The notes: a model not told the origin generated them from the letters alone. Shown: positions 1 through 9,223, numbered from the stretch's first letter. The stretch: 64,000 bases of DNA from Aureliella sp046290675 (GCA_046290675.1 JBKAHA010000002.1:558001-622000), one strand, 5' to 3'. Numbers and translations: made by a program.

Positions 1-246
1 CGCGAGGGGAACGCCACGGCGGGTGGCTAGGGACTCCATAGCCCAGAAGGCATCGCCGCTTCTCTCTTGGCGTCGTGCCGGATTTGCACGACACCTCCTG
101 CCAACCTAGAGGTCGCAGGAAAATGGGGAGAGCGCCTTATTTGCCAGGATCGACGAACAATCCGGGCGGTATCCGGGGCTCTTTTCCGGGAGAATACCGG
201 CCTTTTCGATTTTTTCTTGTGACGTTTACCACATGCATGCAACTAA
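1..246. other. Non-coding leader before the ECF sigma gene
   Basis: No convincing gene is visible; the short open frames on both strands look like chance. A perfect 7-bp inverted repeat (gtcgtgc at 72-78 and gcacgac at 86-92, 7-nt loop) is present but has no T-run, so it is not a typical terminator. The promoter of the sigma/FecR operon must lie here or further upstream, but I could not pick a box with confidence. Confidence 0.5.
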
Positions 247-834
247 ATGGGCATGCCACTTTCGATGAGCGAATTCCAAGCAGAAGATCTCGATTCGGTC
301 GTAAGGCGTGCGAAGAATGGTTCGCATGATGCCTTTGCGGAACTAGTGCGCTTGTATCAGCAAGACGTCCGGTCGTTCATCTGCCGCCAACTTGGTTGTG
401 GCTCAACGGCAGACGATATTGCCCAAGACGTATTCGTCCAAGCATTTCGAAGCATTGCTACTTATCGGGAGCAAGGTGCGGTCCGTTCCTGGCTGCTCGG
501 TATTGCGCGAAACCTGGTCGTCAGTCACTTGCGTCGAAAAGTTCGTCGTAACAGCATCTCGTTAGTCGATCTGGTCGACAGGTTGCAGGCCGCCGAACGC
601 GAAGAGGATCCATCCGACATGGAATGGCAGCTGCAGCAAATCGACGTGCTTCGGGGGTGTGTGAAGCAATTAAGCGAGCAGCAGCAACGAATTATTGAGT
701 CGTTCTATTTTGAGAATATTCCTGCTACTGCAATTGCCAGGCAAATGCAGCGAAAGCCAGGAACGATCCGTATGACACTGCTTCGTGTTCGCGAAGTGCT
801 GCGTCGATGCGTCGAGCAGAAGACGAACAGTTAG
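247..834 (+). CDS. ECF-type RNA polymerase sigma factor
   Basis: Sigma-70 family factor of the extracytoplasmic-function type, 195 residues, within the usual ECF size. Region 2 covers about residues 25-95 (acidic SxADDIAQDVFVQAF core, then an RSWLLGIARN segment before an LRRK basic stretch). Region 4 covers about 139-190 as a helix-turn-helix (QQQRIIESFYFENIP ... GTIRMTLLRVREVL). It should direct RNA polymerase to a small regulon, probably in response to envelope or extracellular signals. ATG at 247 and ATG at 265 are both possible starts. The next gene is a FecR-domain membrane protein starting 12 bases after the stop, the arrangement expected for a sigma factor controlled by a membrane-bound regulator. 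The family call is firm; the signal is unknown. Confidence 0.93.
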   Translation: MGMPLSMSEFQAEDLDSVVRRAKNGSHDAFAELVRLYQQDVRSFICRQLGCGSTADDIAQDVFVQAFRSIATYREQGAVRSWLLGIARNLVVSHLRRKVRRNSISLVDLVDRLQAAEREEDPSDMEWQLQQIDVLRGCVKQLSEQQQRIIESFYFENIPATAIARQMQRKPGTIRMTLLRVREVLRRCVEQKTNS

Positions 835-845
835 GAGATTCTTCG

Positions 846-2447
846 ATGGGCGGGGAGCCGACACCGACGATGGCACGCGAACTCTGGGCTCTTCACCTTT
901 CAGGTGAAGAGATAACCGCCCAGGAGGAAGCGATGCTGCGCGAGATACTGCTGAAGAACGAGGGCACTCGCAGAGAGCTTCTCGCGGACCACCAGACGCA
1001 CCGCTGTTTGCAAGCGCTTTCGATCCCAGTTAATGAAGACGAATTCGTCAGCGGTGTGATGAACCGTATTGTTGAAGCTCAAAACAGCGCCCCTGATTCA
1101 GTGCCTCCTCAAGCACCGCCGGTTGCACGGGTAACTGCTCCGGAAAGGGACGCCGAACAAGTACCGATAAAAGAGCCTCGTAGGAACTATCCCCTTCGAC
1201 GACGCACCAAGAGTGTTTGGTTGCGTGCTTGGTCGGTTGAACCGGTCGTTGCCGTTGCCGCCTTGGTGGCGTTTCTTGCATTGGGTGCAATGGCAGGTTT
1301 CGTTTTCAGGAGCCGCTCTCAAGTGGTTGGTGGATCGCGGGCGAACCGAACGGTCACTCGCCCCTACCGCCTGTCGAAGCCGAAGGCGATTCCATCGGTC
1401 GTCGACAACGGAGTCGGAACTCTCGTATCCAGCGAGTTGGGCTCGTGGGAGCGCCCGCGGGCCGGCGGGAGCCGTCTACAACCCGGTCTGTTTCGATTAG
1501 ATCGGGGTGAAGCCGAAATCGAATTGGACAGTGGGGCGCTTGTCAGGCTGATTGGCCCAGCTGAGCTAAAGATTGACTCTGCTAATCAGTTGCAGGTCGA
1601 GCGTGGAACGTTGGCGGCTGTTGTGCCGAGTTCGGCTGGTGAGCTGCGTTTGGAAACCCCGACATCGAAGCTGATCGGTCAAACGGCCACCATGGACTTG
1701 GTCGTTGATCTCAATGGTGGCAGCGACGTGTTTGTTCGTGAAGGGGCGGTGTCTGTCGAGCCCTGGGCAAACCTGGCGGGCGGAAAGCCTCTCGTGTTGA
1801 CGTCAGCGGACGTCAACCGAGTTACGGTCTGGCCTGCATCCGATACGGACCCTCGAAGCCCACTGGCGATAGCTTCGCAGAGTGACGGTGGAAAGTTCTC
1901 GGGGCGGATAAGTGTGAACGGCAGTGAGATGGGCTTCCATTCGCGCGAAGCGTTCGAGACGGTTCGTCAGCGAGTTGAAACGCAGTTTCGAGATTCAGTC
2001 GACCAACTTGAGCGGGATTGGGCATCGGCGGTTCGGCTTTATGGCGGCGGAAAAGCAACCGGCGCAGTCAGCTTGAACGGGGTTCGAATGGGATTCCAAA
2101 ATCTGGATGACGTGATTGAGCTGCAACGCAAGTTGGCCGAAACGACGGCGTTCCAGTCTGCGGCATCCGGTGGCAACGCGAATGGGGCCCGCGCCTTTCA
2201 GGGGATGATTAACATCAACGGAGAAGTTCGTGAGTTTTCTTCGGCTGAGGAATTCGAGAAGGCGCAAAAAGATGTGTTTGGTCCTTTGCAGGCACTGGGC
2301 ATCGGAGGCTTTAGCGCCGGGAATCTGAAAGATGTCCTGAACTCGGCTCCGCAAAACCAATGGCCTCCCGACAATCCGTTTCTGCCTCGGAATAACCAGC
2401 CCGCCGACAACTTCGGTTCGCCGGCAAAAGGCAATCTCCCGTTGTGA
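846..2447 (+). CDS. FecR-domain membrane protein, probable sigma-factor regulator
   Basis: About 533 residues. The N-terminal 60 residues form an acidic helical segment (ELWALHLSGEEIT...) like the anti-sigma-like region of planctomycete FecR proteins. One membrane helix lies at about residues 130-155 (PVVAVAALVAFLALGAMAGF). A FecR-type beta domain follows at about 210-330 (GLFRLDRGEAEIELDSGA ... VERGTLAAVVP). The C-terminal third has three diverged repeats with the core G-x-(I/V)-x-(V/I/L)-N-G-x(4)-F, starting near nt 1887, 2047 and 2190, and ends in a Pro/Asn-rich tail. The start at 846 has an AGGAG box 8-9 bases upstream; an in-frame ATG at 807 would overlap the sigma gene. It probably passes an envelope signal to the adjacent sigma factor, by family analogy only. 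Confidence 0.88.
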   Translation: MGGEPTPTMARELWALHLSGEEITAQEEAMLREILLKNEGTRRELLADHQTHRCLQALSIPVNEDEFVSGVMNRIVEAQNSAPDSVPPQAPPVARVTAPERDAEQVPIKEPRRNYPLRRRTKSVWLRAWSVEPVVAVAALVAFLALGAMAGFVFRSRSQVVGGSRANRTVTRPYRLSKPKAIPSVVDNGVGTLVSSELGSWERPRAGGSRLQPGLFRLDRGEAEIELDSGALVRLIGPAELKIDSANQLQVERGTLAAVVPSSAGELRLETPTSKLIGQTATMDLVVDLNGGSDVFVREGAVSVEPWANLAGGKPLVLTSADVNRVTVWPASDTDPRSPLAIASQSDGGKFSGRISVNGSEMGFHSREAFETVRQRVETQFRDSVDQLERDWASAVRLYGGGKATGAVSLNGVRMGFQNLDDVIELQRKLAETTAFQSAASGGNANGARAFQGMININGEVREFSSAEEFEKAQKDVFGPLQALGIGGFSAGNLKDVLNSAPQNQWPPDNPFLPRNNQPADNFGSPAKGNLPL

Positions 2448-2461
2448 AAGGAATAGTAAAA

Positions 2462-3595
2462 ATGACAACGGTACGCACGATCTTGCTGACTCTTGGATTC
2501 GTCGCGCTGGCAGCCTGTAGCTCCGCTGATGAACCGCTGAGAGAGTGGACTGATAAGTCTGGGCAGTATCAAGTGGACGCCAAGCTGATTTCTATCTCCG
2601 AGGATGGCAAGGTCGTGTCGCTCGAACTGGTGGATCGACAATCGATCGACGTACCCCTCGACCGCCTTAGTGACGAAGACCACGCATATCTTGCTCGTTA
2701 CAAGCGGTTGCAATCACAACGATCGAAGCTGGCATCGGCCGACCGAAAACGTCAGCGGCAGCGCGGGAGCCGCGCCGCCAATCTTTATGGGATTCGCTGG
2801 CACCAGACATTGGAGAGCGCGCAAGCTGCGAGCCAACCTTTGCAAACCGGAACAGGTAAGCCCATCATGTGTTTCCGGGTTTTAGGGGACTTGGCTGGAT
2901 TCATGTGAAGTGCGGGCCACACTATGAGAACCGTGTCGTTCTCTTCGCCTATCGTTCGCAAAACGTTGCAAGAAAAGTTTGTATGCCAACTAATGAATAC
3001 GACCGGCGATCCTAGTGCGGGCGCTTCGATCGGGCATGCTCCCAAGGATACCCCTGGTTACTGCACGCGTGGTATCGGCAAGCAAAACGTTCAGTGCTTG
3101 TTCCTTACACCCCGTGGTGAGATTTTTCATGCAGCATCGGGCTACCGTGGCCCCGAAGATTTACAAGCGGAACTGACGTTTGCCCTCGACTTATATCAAG
3201 GGATGCACAGACATCCTTCAAGTGCTAGGCAACTCGTGCGTGATGCGCACATCAAAAGGTTACGTGCCCAAGGATTCAGCGATGACCTGATCACGCGTTC
3301 GGATCCGGGCGGTATGCTCATGATGATGCAGTCGGCTCGAAATTTTGCAGACCTTGGCTTTGCCGACTTAGGGAGCCGCTCCGTTGGAAACCCGATGGAA
3401 GCTGCAAACCGAGTGTTTGCGGTGAAGACGCGAAACAGTGAGTTGAGCGACGGGCGATTCTCGGTTCACTATCCGCTGATCCCAATGAGCAAGTTTCTGG
3501 AGGATCCTCGAATCTTGGTTGGGCGTGAATCATCCGCATTCCAGAGTGTCGGCAACGGCGGTGCGAGCGGCGGAAGCATTGGGCTTCGCAACTGA
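2462..3595 (+). CDS. Candidate selenoprotein: SHD1/thioredoxin-like lipoprotein with in-frame UGA
   Basis: One reading frame of 378 codons is interrupted by a single TGA at 2906-2908 (codon 149). An ordinary gene caller would split it into 2462-2908 and 2924-3595, which are in the same frame. Residues 1-19 are a lipoprotein signal ending in the lipobox LAAC. An SHD1-like domain (REWTDKSGQYQVDAKL ... DRLSDEDHAYLARY) lies at about 27-85. A thioredoxin-like domain starts near GKPIMCFRVLGDLAGFM, places the UGA where such folds carry their redox cysteine (U-S-A-G-H), and continues as SSPIVRKTLQEKFVCQLMN ... LTPRGEIFHAASGY. A SECIS-like hairpin sits just downstream. The ATG at 2462 has an AAAGGA box; a GTG at 2444 is the alternative. 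It starts 14 bases after FecR, so the three genes form an operon. Sec insertion is inferred; a nonsense mutation or sequencing error is the alternative. Confidence 0.72.
2926..2943 (+). promoter_or_regulatory. SECIS-like stem-loop downstream of the in-frame UGA
   Basis: A perfect 6-bp stem (GAGAAC at 2926-2931 with GTTCTC at 2938-2943) closes a 6-nt loop CGTGTC. The loop begins 24 nt after the UGA (23 nt between), and its second base is G followed by U. As I recall the bacterial SECIS rules, these ask for an apical loop of 3-14 nt, a short perfect upper stem, 16-37 nt spacing and a G among the first two loop bases; all four are met. The hairpin lies inside coding sequence, as bacterial SECIS elements do. 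A competing fold pairs ACAC (2919-2922) with GTGT (2933-2936). Folding energy was not computed. Confidence 0.55.
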
Positions 3596-3596
3596 C

Positions 3597-5021
3597 CTAA
3601 ATGAAATACTCGATTACCTCACTGGATTCGGGGGACGAATGTTCGCGTTCAAGAATCTGTTCGGCCACGCGTAAGGCCTGCGCTCGTAGTTCGGGGACTG
3701 CTGTCGTTTCCCATAGACTTCCACGAATAATCGGACCGATTGCATAGATGTCTCCGTTCGATTCGCCACCGGGGACCAGGACGGAATAGTTTTCGTCGAC
3801 CTGGATACCCATGTCCATTTCGTCGGCAACAGCGAGCCGGCGTTCGATCAAACTGTGGTACAGCGGCGCATCGGATCCCGAAAGATTCAGGTGTGGGCCC
3901 GTGCAATTGATGATAAGATCCCCGGCGATTGATGATCGGATGCCAGAGGCGTCTTCTTGCACAACCTCGATGGTCTTTTCGTTTGGTTCTAGCTCGACAA
4001 CGGTTCCGGCGATGACTTCCAGTCTTCCACTGTCCAGCGCATCCGTGACTTTGTTATGAATGTTGGCAGCGATCCTATGGCGAATCACGTTCCACTGCGA
4101 TGCATCGTTCTTGAGGAAATCCAATTTCTCGCCGGCAGTGAGACCTTTCCAGAGCCGTTGGGTGTGAGGACGCAATTTGTCAATTGCAATCGCGGGATTC
4201 TGACTCATCCCCGTGAGGCGTTCGCAGTGCTGTTGTACTAGTCGGCGAAGTCCCTTCAGGCTGAGATCCGTCGCTTCATTGGAAACAATGTCTTCGTAGG
4301 CGATCCCTCGGAAATGAGATCGCGGTAAACGACCGTGGCGCGATATGGCGACGATTTTGCCTTCCCAACCGATTTCAGAAAGTGTCAGGACGATATCTAC
4401 CATCGTGAGACCGGTACCCAGCAAGAGAATCGTGCCGCCGGGTGGAGGCAGACGACTCAACCATTCATCCCACGGGTCCGAACGGTAGCGTGGATCGTAT
4501 CGCAGCGGAGCGCTCGAAGGGAATGATCTCGGCGGCTGATTGCCTGTCGCCAATACCACTTGATCGGTCTGGCAGGTGACGCCTGAACGAAGTTCAATCG
4601 AGTACGCGCCCGAAGCTTCCTGCTTGACGCCAATGACTTCGCCCTCAACTGATTCCACTTCGACTGGGTTTCTTGCGTCGATGGGATTCATGCAGGCAGC
4701 GAGAAGACCGCGTAGGTAATCGCCGTAAACGCGACGGGGTGCAAACATCTCTTGAAGTTCTTCTTGACGGCGATCCGCAAACTCATGTCGCGAAGACAGC
4801 CACTCGACGAAGTGGGAAGGCTTGTCGGGAAACGCGGACATATTTCGCGCGACGACATTCAAGACATGCTCTGGGCGCTTGGTTCCGTACGCCGTTCCGC
4901 GGCCCAAGGGGCGGTGAGCATTGATCAAAATAACGCGGAGAGCCTGGTCGCTTAGCCTAGCCAAGTTGACCGCGGTCATCGTCCCGCAGAAACCTGCACC
5001 CACAATCGAAATCGTTTTCAT
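3597..5021 (-). CDS. FAD/NAD(P)-binding oxidoreductase (NAD_binding_9-like)
   Basis: About 474 residues. The N-terminus is a dinucleotide-binding fold (SIVGAGFCGTMTAVNLA) typical of FAD proteins, followed by GRGTAYGT and HVLNVVARNMSAFPDKPSHFVEWL, the hallmark of the 'FAD-NAD(P)-binding' family. A second nucleotide-binding segment (GGTILLLGTGLTMVDIVLTL) lies in the middle and an INCTGPHLNLS motif near the C-terminus. The substrate is unknown. The frame is open to 5228, but the extra 69 residues do not resemble the family, and the ATG at 5021 places the Rossmann motif directly after the start. It converges on the UGA-containing gene with one base between the two stop codons, leaving no room for a terminator. 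The family call is firm; the reaction is not. Confidence 0.85.
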   Translation of the reverse strand: MKTISIVGAGFCGTMTAVNLARLSDQALRVILINAHRPLGRGTAYGTKRPEHVLNVVARNMSAFPDKPSHFVEWLSSRHEFADRRQEELQEMFAPRRVYGDYLRGLLAACMNPIDARNPVEVESVEGEVIGVKQEASGAYSIELRSGVTCQTDQVVLATGNQPPRSFPSSAPLRYDPRYRSDPWDEWLSRLPPPGGTILLLGTGLTMVDIVLTLSEIGWEGKIVAISRHGRLPRSHFRGIAYEDIVSNEATDLSLKGLRRLVQQHCERLTGMSQNPAIAIDKLRPHTQRLWKGLTAGEKLDFLKNDASQWNVIRHRIAANIHNKVTDALDSGRLEVIAGTVVELEPNEKTIEVVQEDASGIRSSIAGDLIINCTGPHLNLSGSDAPLYHSLIERRLAVADEMDMGIQVDENYSVLVPGGESNGDIYAIGPIIRGSLWETTAVPELRAQALRVAEQILEREHSSPESSEVIEYFI

Positions 5022-5470
5022 GCCATGCTCAACAAAATACTGCGATCTGAGAACTAGCCCAGAGTATAGATCGCCAGGCAAGGAACCGAGTCGTTCGGCT
5101 GCTTGGAAAACCCAGAACGATCCGCAACCAACGCTCAAACAAAGAAAGAAGAACCTCACCGAGTCCTTCAAGAAATACATTGGCGGTTCTAGCCCAGAAT
5201 TGGAACAAGACCGCTTTGAAGTACCCATGGGGAACCCTCATCGGAAATAGGTGACAGCCGTCGTCGCAAAACGTCCAATATGGCGGTGGTGATCTCGAAC
5301 TATAATTTGACCTTGTTCACGGTTGGCTGCTTTCGCCGGTGGAGGTTGCACCGCAGGGCTCGTTTCCCTGCCGTCTCTACGTTTCGGCGTTTGCGCCGGA
5401 CGGAAGAAGGCTCAGAGATTCCCCTACTCACCATCTATTTGGCTAGAACTCACAATTGGAAGTATTCGAG
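5022..5470. other. Divergent intergenic region
   Basis: This region separates the leftward FAD protein gene from the rightward protease gene and must hold both promoters. A tataat hexamer stands at 5301-5306 on the plus strand but lacks a clear -35 partner at normal spacing. The open frames present look like chance. I see no RNA gene or repeat. Confidence 0.4.
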
Positions 5471-8400
5471 ATGTTCTGCATGAGATCGTTCAACGCATTG
5501 CGATTGTTGCTTTCCGTCATCGCTGTCGCGATAACCGGCATGCCCACCTTTGGTCAGGCTGTTCCCGAAGCCGGCATGCTTCGTTATCCCGACGTCAGTC
5601 CGAAAGAGATCGTGTTTGTCTATGCAAATGATCTCTGGATCGTGCCTCGCGAAGGCGGTATGGCTCGCCCCCTCGCAAGTCCCAAAGGCTCTGAGTTGAA
5701 CCCCAGATTCAACTCGGATGGCAGCAAGATCGCGTTTGTAGGGAATTACGATGGCGGAACGGACATCTACGTAACACCAGCGGCAGGCGGGATCGCAGAA
5801 CGGATGACCTTCCATCCAGCCAGTGAGACGCTGTTCGACTGGTCAGCCGATGGCCGGTTGGTCTACGGAACGAACGGGTTTGCTGGACTGTCGAGGATGA
5901 CTCAGCTGTTTACCGTCTCCGAAGAACAGCCATTTCCGCAGAGTCTCCCCGTACCCTATGGGAGCAATGGAACGATCAGCGAGGATGGCAAGTGGCTCGC
6001 TTATACTCCGTACAGCCGAGATGGCAGAACATGGAAGCGTTACCGCGGTGGGATGGCGTCAGACATCTGGCTCTTTCATTTGGAATCGAAACGAAGCCAA
6101 CAAGTTACCGATTGGGAAGGCACAGATTCCTTGCCGATGTGGCACGGACAGACGCTCTATTTCGTTTCTGATGCTGGACCCAATCATCGACTGAACCTTT
6201 GGAAGTACGATACCAACACCAAGGCGAAAGAACAGGTAACTCAGCACGCAGACTTTGACGTCAAGTGGCCATCGATCGGACCCGGTGCCGGCGGAGAGGG
6301 GGAGATCGTCTATCAGCAAGGAACAAGCCTACAACTGCTCAACCTCAAGAGTCTAGAGTCGAAAGCCGTCGCGGTAACGATTCCTGGTGATCGGCCCCGG
6401 CTTCGCAAACACAAGGTAGACGTGGCGAGGCAAATCAGTTCCGCCTCGATCTCACCCTCCGGCAAACGAGTGGCGGCAGAAGCAAGAGGCGATATCTGGT
6501 CATTGGCAACCAAGAGCGGAAGGCCTCAAAATCTGACGCAAACATCGGGAGTTGCCGAACGTTATCCGGCCTGGAGCCCTGACGGGAAGTGGATCGCCTA
6601 CTTCTCAGACGCTACCGACGAATACGAACTGATGATCACACAAAGTGATGGCCGTGGCGAGACGAAGCGGCTTACCAACGACGGTGCTCAATGGCGTTAC
6701 TATCCAAGCTGGTCGCCGGATTCGAAGTTGATCGTATTCACGGATAAGACCGGCGCTATCTTGGTTCATGACATCGAAGCTGGAACGACCAAGAAGGTAG
6801 ACCAAGAACGTGGAAACAACCAGCCCAGTGTTAGTTGGTCGCACGATTCGAGTTGGATCACCTACGCGAAATCCGACGGCAAGCCTGGCGGTAACTCGGC
6901 TGTGTGGGTCTACAACGTGAAAGAGGATAAGGCGACCCAACTGACGAGTGGGTATTTCAACGATACGAGTCCCGCATTCGACCGCGAAGGTGATTTCATC
7001 TACTACCAATCGAATCGAAATTTCAACTCGGTTAGCTATGAAGATTTGGGGACGACGTTCATCTATGAAAACACGGGTGTGCTTCTCGCATTGCCGTTGC
7101 GGGCTGATGTCAAGAATCCGCTGTTGCCGAAGATTGATACAGTCGATTGGGAGGAGGAAGCTGACTCCGAGGAAGGCAAGACTGACAAAGATGAAGACGA
7201 CGGCGATGACGACAATGCTGAAGATGATTCAAAAGAAGACGCCGAAGAAACGACAAGTGAGGCCGGAAATAAGGATCCAATCAGCGGGACTTGGACTCTG
7301 ACGGTGGACTCTGTCCTCATTCCTGAAGAGGCTCGGACAGTGACTCTGATTCTCGATCTAAGTGACGACGGCGAACTCTCTGGCGAAATTCAGGGACCAG
7401 ATGGCGAGTCACTGGGGCTGAGTGATGCGAAGTTCGACGCGGACGCTTCAGAATTCTCTGCCACAGTCACAACGCCAATGGGAGAAGCCAAGCTCCAGGG
7501 CTCGGTGGGCGATGGAGAAATGAATGGCACCGTCACCATTTCTGCAATCGGGCTCGTCGCCGATATTTCTGCCACACGAGAAGGTGGCTCCAGTGGTACG
7601 AAGGAAGAGACGGGCGAGGAATCCGACGAAAGCGCTGGCAAGTCGAAGAAGAAGGTTAAGGAGCAGAAGCCAGTTGAAATTGAGTTCGAAGGGGCCGAAC
7701 GTCGCGTGATTCCACTGCCAGTTGGAGCTGGCAGTTTCTCGCAGCTCATGGTGACAGCCAATAACCAATTGGTGTACCAAAAACGTTCTGACGGAAAATC
7801 CGGAATCAAGGTATTTAATATCAACGCGGACAGCCCGAAAGAGCAAGAGATCACCTCTGGCGGCGGTGGATTTGAGCTATCCGCTGACGGCAAGAAACTA
7901 CTACTCGTTCGAGGAAGCTCCGTGACAGTTACGGAGCCAAGCCCCGGTAAAGGTGCCGGCAAGTCAGTCAAAACCAGCGGCATGGATACATACGTCGAAC
8001 CTCGCGAGGAGTGGGCTCAGGTCTTCGCAGACGCTTGGCGAATGCAGCGCGATTTTTTCTATGACCCAACCATGCACGGTGTCGACTGGAAGGGGGTACG
8101 TAAACAGTACGAGCCGCTGCTCAAGGATGCGACGAGCCGTTCCGACGTTGGCTTCATCATCGGCGAGATGATTTCCGAGCTCAACGTAGGGCACGCCTAC
8201 TACCGCGGAATTCCCGATGACACCGACACTCCGCCAACGGATGGTGCCACTCTCGGTTGTAGCTTAGAGATCCATGGCGGAAAGTATAAGATCGCTGAGT
8301 TCTGGGAAGGAGCAGTCTGGGATACGGACGCTCAATCCCCGCTGCGCGTCGCTGGTGCTAAGGCTGGTCAGTTCATTCTCGAAATTGATGGCCGCGCGAT

Positions 8401-9223
8401 CACTGGAGAAGAAAATATCTATGCTGTGCTGACAGGACTCGGTGGAGCGCTAGTCGAATTGACGGTGAGCGATGATGCGGAGGTGGATGAGGAGGACAGT
8501 CGAGTCATTTTGAAGCTCCCTCGCAACGACAGCAGCCATCGTTTCCGACATTGGATCGAACAAAACCGTGCGATGGTGGACGAAGCTTCCGAAGGGAAGA
8601 TCGGCTATATCTACGTGACGAACACTGGCATCCCCGGCCAGAACGATCTCTTTCGGCAGTTTTACGCTCAGATGGGTAAGGAGGCGTTAATTATCGATGA
8701 TCGTTGGAACGGTGGTGGTCAGATCCCAACCCGGTTCATCGAGTTGCTTAATCGTCCCGCGACGAACTACTGGGCACGAAGAGACTCCGTGGATTGGCGA
8801 TGGCCACCGGATTCCCATCAAGGTCCGAAGTGTATGTTGATCAATGGCTTGGCCGGTAGCGGTGGCGACATGTTCCCTGCCCTGTTTCGGCAAGCCAAGC
8901 TCGGCAAACTCATCGGCCGACGCACATGGGGCGGTCTGGTCGGGATCACGGGCGGACCTAGCCTGATCGATGGAGCAAGTGTCACTGTACCATCCTTTGC
9001 GTACTACGAACTTGATGGAACTTGGGGCATCGAAGGACATGGCGTTGATCCTGACATCGAAGTCATCGACGATCCTGCCCTCATGCAAGATGGTGGGGAT
9101 CCACAACTGCAAGCCGCTGTCGAGCACTTGCTCGAGAAGCTAAAAACTTCGGGCTTCAAACCGCCGAAGCGCCCGGCTTATCCCAACCGAAGCGAAATGG
9201 GAATTCCCAAGTCCGATCAGTAG
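5471..9223 (+). CDS. Tricorn-type protease, secreted (S41 family)
   Basis: About 1250 residues, larger than the roughly 1070 typical of Tricorn. A signal peptide comes first (RSFNALRLLLSVIAVAITGM ... FGQA). A beta-propeller region of PD40-type repeats follows (NPRFNSDGSKIAFVG, YPAWSPDGKWIAYFSD, YPSWSPDSKLIVFTD). After this are a strongly acidic linker (about 559-600), an extra beta-rich domain (about 606-710), a Lys-rich linker and more propeller. The C-terminal half has the Tricorn core, a PDZ-like region and the S41 protease: NVGHAYYRG with His about 908, and GSGGD with the likely nucleophile Ser1130. Tricorn enzymes cut peptides to short products; here it should act outside the cytoplasm. 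The ATG at 5471 follows GGAAG by 8 bases; ATG 5480 is possible. The acidic insertion is unusual for the family. Confidence 0.9.
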   Translation: MFCMRSFNALRLLLSVIAVAITGMPTFGQAVPEAGMLRYPDVSPKEIVFVYANDLWIVPREGGMARPLASPKGSELNPRFNSDGSKIAFVGNYDGGTDIYVTPAAGGIAERMTFHPASETLFDWSADGRLVYGTNGFAGLSRMTQLFTVSEEQPFPQSLPVPYGSNGTISEDGKWLAYTPYSRDGRTWKRYRGGMASDIWLFHLESKRSQQVTDWEGTDSLPMWHGQTLYFVSDAGPNHRLNLWKYDTNTKAKEQVTQHADFDVKWPSIGPGAGGEGEIVYQQGTSLQLLNLKSLESKAVAVTIPGDRPRLRKHKVDVARQISSASISPSGKRVAAEARGDIWSLATKSGRPQNLTQTSGVAERYPAWSPDGKWIAYFSDATDEYELMITQSDGRGETKRLTNDGAQWRYYPSWSPDSKLIVFTDKTGAILVHDIEAGTTKKVDQERGNNQPSVSWSHDSSWITYAKSDGKPGGNSAVWVYNVKEDKATQLTSGYFNDTSPAFDREGDFIYYQSNRNFNSVSYEDLGTTFIYENTGVLLALPLRADVKNPLLPKIDTVDWEEEADSEEGKTDKDEDDGDDDNAEDDSKEDAEETTSEAGNKDPISGTWTLTVDSVLIPEEARTVTLILDLSDDGELSGEIQGPDGESLGLSDAKFDADASEFSATVTTPMGEAKLQGSVGDGEMNGTVTISAIGLVADISATREGGSSGTKEETGEESDESAGKSKKKVKEQKPVEIEFEGAERRVIPLPVGAGSFSQLMVTANNQLVYQKRSDGKSGIKVFNINADSPKEQEITSGGGGFELSADGKKLLLVRGSSVTVTEPSPGKGAGKSVKTSGMDTYVEPREEWAQVFADAWRMQRDFFYDPTMHGVDWKGVRKQYEPLLKDATSRSDVGFIIGEMISELNVGHAYYRGIPDDTDTPPTDGATLGCSLEIHGGKYKIAEFWEGAVWDTDAQSPLRVAGAKAGQFILEIDGRAITGEENIYAVLTGLGGALVELTVSDDAEVDEEDSRVILKLPRNDSSHRFRHWIEQNRAMVDEASEGKIGYIYVTNTGIPGQNDLFRQFYAQMGKEALIIDDRWNGGGQIPTRFIELLNRPATNYWARRDSVDWRWPPDSHQGPKCMLINGLAGSGGDMFPALFRQAKLGKLIGRRTWGGLVGITGGPSLIDGASVTVPSFAYYELDGTWGIEGHGVDPDIEVIDDPALMQDGGDPQLQAAVEHLLEKLKTSGFKPPKRPAYPNRSEMGIPKSDQ

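Noticed and set aside
2919..2936. Competing hairpin ACAC/GTGT after the UGA
   Set aside because: Only 4 bp with a 10-nt loop, weaker than the perfect 6-bp stem, and its loop starts 14 nt after the UGA, outside the usual SECIS spacing.
2909..3016. Alternative +1 frame after the UGA (KCGPHYENRVVLF...) suggesting a frameshift instead of Sec
   Set aside because: That frame runs only about 35 codons to a TAG and does not resemble a thioredoxin-like fold, while the UGA frame continues 229 codons with fold-like sequence.
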